This document shows positions 5,820 through 11,072 of a DNA stretch of 11,072 bases, piece after piece (the first letter of the stretch is position 1; each line of letters opens with the position of its first letter). Location of the stretch: positions 1 through 11,072 of the forward strand of contig NZ_JADEXF010000027.1 of NCBI RefSeq assembly GCF_015207245.1, in the 5' to 3' direction. A program made the translations under genes and the position numbers. Source of the DNA: Nostoc cf. edaphicum LEGE 07299. GTDB taxonomy: Bacteria > Cyanobacteriota > Cyanobacteriia > Cyanobacteriales > Nostocaceae. The notes under the pieces were generated by a model, which had not been told where the DNA came from, searched no databases, and was given only the letters and a program-made list of their open reading frames with translations.

Positions 5820-8800
5820 TCACAAACTCTCGTCCGCCTGCGCGGACTCTATAAAACCCGCGCAGGCGGGTTTAGTCTGTATAGCCGCGATTTCCAATCG
5901 CCCGATGTTTCTTCCAAAAGTGGATGCTCCCGATAAAGACAGAGTAGACGTAGATAATCTATCGTCTACCTTTTCAGGCTTCGTTTGCATAATTTCAAAC
6001 TTGCAGTCTGAAGAATAATCAGGCAACTCATAACCAACACTCTTAACATGAGCCAACATCAACTCATCTCGTTGATGCCAAACAGCAAATATTTTCTCCC
6101 TGCCATCATATAGCGTTTCTAAGTCAATTTGATAAACCTCATTTACTCGTTTCAACTTCAAACCCAACAAATTCAACAGTCGACTGAGTATTTTTATTGC
6201 TGAAACTTGCTCTTTCTCGCCGGCTAAATTAATCCCAAGCGCTCTTTTAATATGCTTACTATGCTGAAAAGCAATATTTTTTAGCAATATCAAATCTGTA
6301 TCATTCTCATGCAATTCGCGTTTTTCTTCAAGAAACTGAAGCATTCCTAATGCTCTCATAGCTTCAACCTTGAGCGTATAAGTTTTTAAATCTGGGAGAA
6401 AAACTTTCCCTTCACCCCAAGATAGTTGCTGATGCCATTCTTGCTCGTCTCTAACGTGAAAATACTCGCTTTCGTGAGTTAAATAATAGTGAATTAACAG
6501 TTGACGATAATATCCTTGTTCATCTTGCAATTTCAGCCAAGGAGTAATTTCTATACCATATCTTTGTCTAAGAACATATTTATTAAGTTGGTTGCGTTCT
6601 CCATCCGTTAGAGAATGCTTAACTAACATCTGCTCATATTCCACATAATCGATATCTTTAGCATTAGCAACAGCAGATGCTAAAGATAGTTGATTTTGCT
6701 GCTTAATATCTTTAATTTTGCGTTTAATTTCTTTAGCCTTTTGACGACTTTGTGTCCAATCTTTTTGAACTTTAACAATTTCTAAAATCAACCTTTTGCG
6801 GGTAGATAAATCATCGGCATCGGTTGCCAAAAAGGCCAGACGTAAATCTCGAATAATATTATTGTGAACTGCATTACTCCGCACCTGAATTTGATGCCCA
6901 TCAGTAATCAAACCATCTTGCATCGATTGTCGGTAAAGGCGAATAGAAGCATTTACCCTTGCAGATAACTTCGCCCAAGTTCGCAAATGAATCGGGTCAT
7001 AAACTAAGGGTAAATCTACATCTATTTTATGTAGGGGACTCAGCAAAGCTAAGTTTTCTTTTTGATTTTCTTGATACCAATCAGATAACAAGCGATAATT
7101 TGTACTACCACTACCAATTAAACCAATACCTCGTTTAGCACACCAGACAACACGCGGCACATCATCCCTAACTCTTGCTAAAGCTTGTCTTGCTTCCGAG
7201 TCAGGAATTACCCCTTGAAAAATGCCATAAACTCGATCAAAATGTTGGACATCAATACTAATTCCAGTACCAAGGCTAGGAGTAACAAAAACGCCGTCAT
7301 ATTCCGATATTTTTTGATTAATCGCTGCGATAAAATCAACTGCTGCGTGACCAGGTGTATTTGTTGTGTGACTACTAACCACAAGCGTTTTAGGAAATTG
7401 TCGCCGTAATTTTTGTAGTCGTTCTTTCAAATAACGTTCAATTGTTTCACAACTATAACGCCCAGCCCGACTATCGGTAGTAACATAACATTTCCGTCCA
7501 GCAAGTAAATCCAATTCCAATTGGTGAATTAGCGGTGTTGGATTCGGTGAATCATAAAAAGTTACGTCCCAACCTTGTTGAGGCTTCCACTGGTTAAGAA
7601 CTACCCAAGGCGTTAATTTAATTCCTGCCAATCCCTGCAAATATTCAAGTGAAACATCTGATAAATCAGCATCTTGAGCAATTACTAACCCTCCACTTGT
7701 TAAAACTGTTGCAATGAGTTGCTGGAATAACTTTAATATTTTTACACGTTTATGCTTACAAGTATTACTATTTAAAAGATGCCATAAAGACTGCTCCACT
7801 TCATCTAAAATTACTATTGCTCCCCGCCAATGTTCTGGGTTAAGTTTCCAAATTGAATCAACGCACAAACCGAGAGATTGCTGAGGGAATAGAGAGCGCA
7901 GGATGGGAGGAGCGGGGGTAAGTGTTTTATTAATATTTTTCTCTGCTTCTTCTTTATGTTTTCCCCATTGAATACCAATTTTTTCACACAAGAATCGTCC
8001 AAGTAAGATTCTGTGAGTAATTAACAAAACGGGTTGATTTCGACTTTTTGCTTGTTGAACAACGCCTTGCAATGCCGTAGTTTTGCCCGTTCCTTTCGCT
8101 GATTTGACTCCTACTAATCCAGAGGTGGGGAAAGGTATTTCACCTATATAAGGACGGTTGAAGGTAAGTGCAGCAGGAATACTTAACTCGGTGTGGGGTT
8201 TGGTTTGAGCAAGATAGATTTCTAAATCAACACTTTGGCGACAAACTTTCTCAAAACTATTTGCACCCTTAGCAACAATAAACTCATCAACTCCTTTTTC
8301 TATTCCTGGAAGTTCGATGACTTTTACAGGGCAATTTTTTTGCTGGAATAAACAACCAAGTTGAGAAATAGCATTATTTACAGCAGCAATTGTTTTGGGT
8401 TGAGTTTCAAAATCAAAGCAAATGTAAAAGCTGCGCTTTGTAATCGCAAACGCGGCTAAATCAGGAATTAGCTGACGACGGGTAACTTTACCAAATTCAT
8501 CTTTCACAACCCGATAACCACTGGTAATTCCGGGAATGGCAATGGCTACATATCCTTGCGTCAACAACGTGGCTGCTTTCTTTACACCCTCGCAGATGAT
8601 GAGGGGAATGTTCTGTTGCATCACCCATTGCCAAAAGCCTCCAGCCTCGCCATCAGGAGTAATGGTGATATTTTCAGGCATGACCAGATTGTAACGCCCA
8701 GCGACTTGCTGCCACACTTGCAACGTTACCCGCAAACAAAATACTCGCGTTGGCGTGCTAGGGGGATGCTCGTACTTGATGGACTTGCCGTTGTGGTTTT

Positions 8801-9089
8801 GTCGGGGTTGGTTTGGCTTAAAGCATCCCCATTCCATCATTTGCCAATTATTTAGAGGGTCTAGTCCCGAACACCACCAACCACCTTCTGTGATATGAGC
8901 GTAACGCTGCAACCAACTACTTTTCACCATTCCGGTATTGGTGCGGGGGAGTAGCTCAGAAATCAACAGGTACTCATAAGCTGTTACACCTTGGAGTGAC
9001 CTAAAATTGAGATGCACTAAGTGTAAGTCTATACCACTACTCTTGACTAATTCTTCAAGGTGTTGGGGGTGTAAATAGTGCAGATGCAT
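5820..9089 (-). CDS. CyRepA1-family plasmid replication protein (DUF3854 plus helicase)
   Basis: This large protein of 1,089 residues resembles CyRepA1, a replication initiator family of cyanobacterial plasmids. The N-terminal part (about 1-300) contains a DUF3854, toprim-like region with PLIICEGVKKAATL (162-175) and YICFDFE (222-228), acidic motifs expected of primase-type metal-binding sites. A P-loop helicase-like domain follows: SAKGTGKTT (330-338, Walker A), LLITHR (355-360), AIVILDEVEQ (424-433, Walker B Asp429-Glu430), LVIAQDADLSD (468-478), VFVTPSLGTGISID (600-613) and the Arg-rich RQALARVRDDVPR (634-646). Residues 690-1050 are helical and charged, with a likely coiled stretch near 775-800. 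The last 25 residues are encoded by a palindromic repeat and are probably not native. The ATG at 9089 has no Shine-Dalgarno and lies inside an inverted repeat. No parA/parB is seen nearby. The frame is unbroken. Plasmid replication is inferred from family; activity at this locus is unproven. Confidence 0.88.
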   Translation of the reverse strand: MHLHYLHPQHLEELVKSSGIDLHLVHLNFRSLQGVTAYEYLLISELLPRTNTGMVKSSWLQRYAHITEGGWWCSGLDPLNNWQMMEWGCFKPNQPRQNHNGKSIKYEHPPSTPTRVFCLRVTLQVWQQVAGRYNLVMPENITITPDGEAGGFWQWVMQQNIPLIICEGVKKAATLLTQGYVAIAIPGITSGYRVVKDEFGKVTRRQLIPDLAAFAITKRSFYICFDFETQPKTIAAVNNAISQLGCLFQQKNCPVKVIELPGIEKGVDEFIVAKGANSFEKVCRQSVDLEIYLAQTKPHTELSIPAALTFNRPYIGEIPFPTSGLVGVKSAKGTGKTTALQGVVQQAKSRNQPVLLITHRILLGRFLCEKIGIQWGKHKEEAEKNINKTLTPAPPILRSLFPQQSLGLCVDSIWKLNPEHWRGAIVILDEVEQSLWHLLNSNTCKHKRVKILKLFQQLIATVLTSGGLVIAQDADLSDVSLEYLQGLAGIKLTPWVVLNQWKPQQGWDVTFYDSPNPTPLIHQLELDLLAGRKCYVTTDSRAGRYSCETIERYLKERLQKLRRQFPKTLVVSSHTTNTPGHAAVDFIAAINQKISEYDGVFVTPSLGTGISIDVQHFDRVYGIFQGVIPDSEARQALARVRDDVPRVVWCAKRGIGLIGSGSTNYRLLSDWYQENQKENLALLSPLHKIDVDLPLVYDPIHLRTWAKLSARVNASIRLYRQSMQDGLITDGHQIQVRSNAVHNNIIRDLRLAFLATDADDLSTRKRLILEIVKVQKDWTQSRQKAKEIKRKIKDIKQQNQLSLASAVANAKDIDYVEYEQMLVKHSLTDGERNQLNKYVLRQRYGIEITPWLKLQDEQGYYRQLLIHYYLTHESEYFHVRDEQEWHQQLSWGEGKVFLPDLKTYTLKVEAMRALGMLQFLEEKRELHENDTDLILLKNIAFQHSKHIKRALGINLAGEKEQVSAIKILSRLLNLLGLKLKRVNEVYQIDLETLYDGREKIFAVWHQRDELMLAHVKSVGYELPDYSSDCKFEIMQTKPEKVDDRLSTSTLSLSGASTFGRNIGRLEIAAIQTKPACAGFIESAQADESL
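5826..5905. repeat. Dispersed palindromic repeat at the 3' end of the CyRepA1 gene
   Basis: CCGCCTGCGCGG (5834-5845) is the exact reverse complement of CCGCGCAGGCGG (5858-5869), and each arm is itself a palindrome, GTCCGC-CTGC-GCGGAC at 5832-5847 and ACCCGC-GCAG-GCGGGT around 5856-5871. The flanks AGTCTGTATAGCCGCGATTT (5874-5893) and ACAAACTCTCGTCCG match a repeat I recall as widespread in Nostoc-type genomes. The element is far more GC-rich than its surroundings. It encodes CyRepA1 residues from about 1065 to the stop. On the minus strand the double hairpin could also weaken read-through. Confidence 0.75.
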
Positions 9090-9138
9090 AGGGAAAGGCG
9101 CGAAGGGAAGACAATGAGATTAAAACAGTAACATGCAT
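9055..9138 (-). CDS. Possible upstream reading frame overlapping the CyRepA1 start
   Basis: On the minus strand an ATG at 9138 opens a frame of 27 codons (MHVTVLISLSSL...) that ends in TGA at 9057-9055, 35 bases inside the CyRepA1 gene and in a different frame. An A-rich AAAGCAG lies just before it. Such an arrangement can couple or limit translation of a downstream gene, but nothing in the short peptide itself suggests conservation, and it may be fortuitous. Confidence 0.2.
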   Translation of the reverse strand: MHVTVLISLSSLRAFPYASALFTPPTP

Positions 9139-9142
9139 CTGC
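9080..9142 (-). promoter_or_regulatory. Inverted repeat covering the CyRepA1 start codon
   Basis: GCAGATGCAT (9080-9089) is the perfect reverse complement of ATGCATCTGC (9133-9142), with 43 bases between. In the CyRepA1 transcript the second arm is the start codon plus the next seven bases, so a 10-bp stem would bury translation initiation. An eight-base T-run (9143-9150, A-run in the mRNA) lies just outside. A control of replication-protein synthesis is possible, and so is a protein binding site; chance cannot be excluded. Confidence 0.4.
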
Positions 9143-9669
9143 TTTTTTTTAATACGCGAGATTGCGAGGCTTTTATGATGCTTTTTTTACTTCGTTGCCG
9201 GAGACACATCGGTTAGAACTGTAGTGGGTTATTCTGCCTATTAGATCCCCGAAGTAATAATTTTGTATTGTGATATTTGTTAGCTTTTAATTTTTATTTA
9301 TCAGTAAATTTCTGCGTTAAGGAATGCGATCGCTACATGACATCGCTATGAGTTAATATCTTCATATACTTCAGCAAAGGCTTTACACTGAGCATCCACT
9401 CTGTAGGATGCCTGTAACCTCTCTGAATGAATAAAGACAAAAACGCTCACTCTACATAACCCTTGAACTCCGCTCCAAAGGTTTAAGATAGCCTTGAGTG
9501 TTAATTTTTCTTTGCGATCGCAGCTAGTACAGATACCTCAACGTAAAACTTTTACTCCAGTAGCACGGTAACTTCTCAAGCTGATTGGAGGTAAAATAAA
9601 CAACAACCTTTTAAAATAAGTTCAATCTGCTTTATAAACCCTTTGCTTTTAGTTGCGAATGTAGGAAAT
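9090..9669. other. Spacer between CyRepA1 and the DUF4278 gene
   Basis: These 580 bases lie between divergent genes. Next to CyRepA1 are T-runs (9143-9150 and 9182-9188) and a direct repeat, GCGAG-ATT-GCGAG (9155-9169 region). A small hairpin joins GCATCC (9392-9397) to GGATGC (9406-9411). HIP1 sites lie at 9326-9333 and 9514-9521. A GGAGGT at 9587-9592 looks like a Shine-Dalgarno but no ATG, GTG or TTG follows within 20 bases. I looked for iteron-like direct repeats of the kind expected at a plasmid origin and found none convincing. Confidence 0.55.
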
Positions 9670-10182
9670 ATGGCTTTGTACTTTTTCATTTTTCCGTGTG
9701 TTTGTTTCATCACTGGCTATTTTTTATTCAAAAATAGAAATAATGAAATCTCACATTTAGTGACTGTATTTGCAGCTATCAGTCTGATTTTGGGTTTAAT
9801 GTTGGCTCCTTGGCAGATTTTACTTCTACTGTTAACTCTTATTCTTATCAGTACAACCTACGAGTATTATACAAGCAAAGTAGTCAACAGAGAAACACAA
9901 TATACACAACAGCCAATTCTCAAATCGGAACCAGATTATCACTTAATCTACCGTGGAGCTTCCTATCGTCATGACCTCAACCCCAAATTAGACGGAGAAA
10001 CCACAGCATCAGTAACCCATAAGTTGAGCTTTCGGGGATGTACTTATGTTGTTGGTGCCGATCCTAATACCCAATCGACTGGAATCATTACACCACAAGC
10101 AACTCATAAGTTGAGCTTTCGGGGAAGCACCTATTCTATAAATAGAACTACGCACAGAGAAATTAAAGAGCAAGGTAGTTAG
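9670..10182 (+). CDS. Small membrane protein with three DUF4278 repeats
   Basis: This 170-residue protein joins a membrane anchor to DUF4278 repeats, a short cyanobacterial motif of unknown function. Hydrophobic segments at about 3-20, 30-46 and 49-62 suggest two or three spans. The soluble tail carries three copies of the motif: HLIYRGASYR (91-100), HKLSFRGCTY (117-126) and HKLSFRGSTY (146-155). The last two are spaced exactly 29 residues apart and are nearly identical in DNA. I chose the ATG at 9670 over the in-frame TTG at 9643, because AGGA at 9663-9666 precedes it, though only three bases away, and nothing resembling a ribosome binding site precedes the TTG. The gene is divergent from CyRepA1 and shows no operon partner. 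Function is unknown. Confidence 0.78.
   Translation: MALYFFIFPCVCFITGYFLFKNRNNEISHLVTVFAAISLILGLMLAPWQILLLLLTLILISTTYEYYTSKVVNRETQYTQQPILKSEPDYHLIYRGASYRHDLNPKLDGETTASVTHKLSFRGCTYVVGADPNTQSTGIITPQATHKLSFRGSTYSINRTTHREIKEQGS
10018..10125 (+). repeat. Duplicated segment inside the DUF4278 gene
   Basis: A 21-base run beginning CATAAGTTGAGC is identical at 10018-10038 and 10105-10125, an 87-base (29-codon) offset. The first DUF4278 motif further upstream is clearly diverged. Exact DNA identity, not just protein similarity, points to a recent internal duplication or gene conversion of one motif unit. Confidence 0.8.
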
Positions 10183-10729
10183 AAACTTGGTGCAAGTCTC
10201 TGAAAGTTTAGATTTTATTGGCTCATACCTTCCAAATCCAAGAGGCGATGTCTACAATGGGCTATGATGCTCGCTAACACTACACTACTGGTAAGGTACT
10301 GGTGCTATTTATACAAAATTCTGCTGTACACTGCAATTTAATGTCATTTATAGACTTTATGCCCAGCAATATGCGATATCAAGGGAGAGCATAGCAGCGA
10401 TCGCACATCCTCGACTATTGTTTACTGAACTCAATGCTGTTTGATAATGCGATCGCTATAAATCATCACCATTTTAAGAAATACCTAATACATATACTTT
10501 GAGAAATGGTATTAATATATGGCTTTGTCAAAATCCCTAGACGAACAAATAATGTTAAAAAATAAGAAAATATTGTGGAAACTACTGTTGAGAAAGTTTA
10601 TTTTTTATATGAGTAGAGTGGAACTTCTTTGGTAAAAGAGATATCTAGTTAGTTTGATTCTTAACTATCACTCCTTGGGGAGGCGGTTAGTCTCCAGAAA
10701 TAGACAACATATTTTTAACCAGTAAAATT
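10183..10729. other. Spacer before the last gene
   Basis: These 547 AT-rich bases hold a degraded dispersed repeat (10245-10274), two HIP1 sites close together (10397-10404 and 10449-10456), and a 38-codon frame at 10519-10635 (MALSKSLDEQIM...) with no ribosome binding site, which I regard as fortuitous. Around 10671-10697 the CTCC/GGAG wording could form small alternative stems ahead of the final gene. No terminator for the DUF4278 gene or clear promoter was identified. Confidence 0.55.
10245..10274. repeat. Degraded copy of the GCGATGTCTAC repeat
   Basis: GCGATGTCTACAATGGGCTA followed by TGATGCTCGC matches the dispersed repeat at 3220-3250 with several substitutions. It is in the same orientation and shows decay relative to the first copy. 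It is non-coding. Confidence 0.55.
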
Positions 10730-11072
10730 ATGTGGAAATCAAAGTTAATATTTAGACTTATACTGTCGGCTGCGGCGATCGCTACTAGCGTGCAGCTAAA
10801 TTCAGCGAGTGACTATGCTATTGCTGAAAGTGCATCTTCAAATCCAACTGTTGAATCTGAGCAACAAAATCAAGCTTTAGAAGATGGCAAGGTTGCTATG
10901 GCAGGAGTTGGCATCGGAGCCATTGCAGGCTTACTCCTTTCTGGTTTATGGTATCAGAAACGTCGTTACCACAAAATCCAGTCACGTGCCAAAATAAACC
11001 GCTTTCGTGAAGAGTTTCTCTGCGGCTCTTTAGCAGATTATTACTTATCTAATTCTAAAGCAAATTCTTCAC
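10730..11072 (+). CDS. Secreted or membrane-anchored protein, 3' end outside window
   Basis: An ATG at 10730 opens a frame that stays open for 114 codons to the window edge. The N-terminus (MWKSKLIFRLILSAAAIA) is a typical signal sequence: basic start, then a hydrophobic core at about 6-20. A polar, Gln/Glu-rich linker (31-55) follows. Residues 56-74 form a Gly/Ala-rich membrane span (AGVGIGAIAGLLLSGLW), closed by a basic stop-transfer cluster, KRRYHK (77-82). The rest (83-114) is charged and incomplete. The order suggests an N-terminus outside the cytoplasm and a cytoplasmic C-terminal domain. A HIP1 site lies inside the signal sequence. No Shine-Dalgarno is seen. I do not recognise the family. 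Confidence 0.7.
   Translation, partial: MWKSKLIFRLILSAAAIATSVQLNSASDYAIAESASSNPTVESEQQNQALEDGKVAMAGVGIGAIAGLLLSGLWYQKRRYHKIQSRAKINRFREEFLCGSLADYYLSNSKANSS

Larger units (their letters stand above)
176..10782. repeat. HIP1 octamer sites (GCGATCGC)
   Basis: Perfect octamers occur at 176-183, 1141-1148, 1685-1692, 3150-3157, 9326-9333, 9514-9521, 10397-10404, 10449-10456 and 10775-10782. HIP1 is the highly iterated palindrome characteristic of many cyanobacterial genomes. None occurs between 3158 and 9325; a one-mismatch site (GCGATCGT) lies near 3512. Confidence 0.9.

Noticed and set aside
8556..8855. 99-codon plus-strand frame inside the CyRepA1 gene
   Set aside because: It is antisense to a well-supported coding region and has no independent support.
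9090..9640. Plasmid origin with iterons next to CyRepA1
   Set aside because: No set of direct repeats of iteron length was found; only T-runs, one short direct repeat and a small hairpin.
10519..10635. 38-codon plus-strand frame starting MALSKSLDEQIM
   Set aside because: No ribosome binding site, no clear domain or signal, and the length is easily reached by chance in this AT-rich spacer.

Overview
The window looks like chromosomal DNA of a filamentous, probably Nostoc-like, cyanobacterium. The evidence is a psbU gene (photosystem II extrinsic protein), two genes of cyanobacterium-typical families (a DUF3120 membrane protein and a PDZ-radical SAM-DUF512 protein), nine perfect copies of the cyanobacterial HIP1 octamer GCGATCGC, and intergenic spaces filled with heptamer tandem repeats and dispersed palindromes of the kind common in Nostocales.

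Layout. Positions 1-520 hold psbU on the minus strand with a hairpin terminator after it. Positions 521-1133 are a repeat-rich spacer. DUF3120 lies on the minus strand at 1134-1913. After a 438-base spacer come two plus-strand genes, uppP (2352-3176, undecaprenyl-diphosphate phosphatase) and the radical SAM/DUF512 gene (start chosen at 3431, end 4777). They are separated by heptamer repeats, a dispersed palindromic element and an ATGCCCT heptamer array that runs into the second start codon. A 1.04-kb spacer (4778-5819) is rich in hairpins and carries one plausible 37-residue membrane microprotein at 5320-5433. A large minus-strand gene (5820-9089) encodes a CyRepA1-type cyanobacterial plasmid replication protein, with a DUF3854/toprim-like region followed by a P-loop helicase. 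After a 580-base spacer come a small membrane protein with three DUF4278 repeats (9670-10182) and, after another spacer, the start of a secreted or membrane protein that runs off the window (10730-11072).

The genes do not form one pathway. psbU, uppP, DUF3120 and DUF512 are ordinary core genes. The most unusual item is the CyRepA1 gene beside them: a plasmid-type initiator in an apparently chromosomal setting, with no parA/parB partner in view. It lies inside a 6.2-kb stretch with no perfect HIP1 site. A dispersed palindromic repeat supplies its last 25 or so codons. Its start codon lies in one arm of a perfect 10-bp inverted repeat and is overlapped by a short upstream reading frame. An integrated plasmid or remnant is a reasonable inference but is not proven here. 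The second item of interest is the hairpin-dense stretch at 4924-5285 just upstream of the microprotein. All family assignments come from reading the protein sequences; no database search was run.
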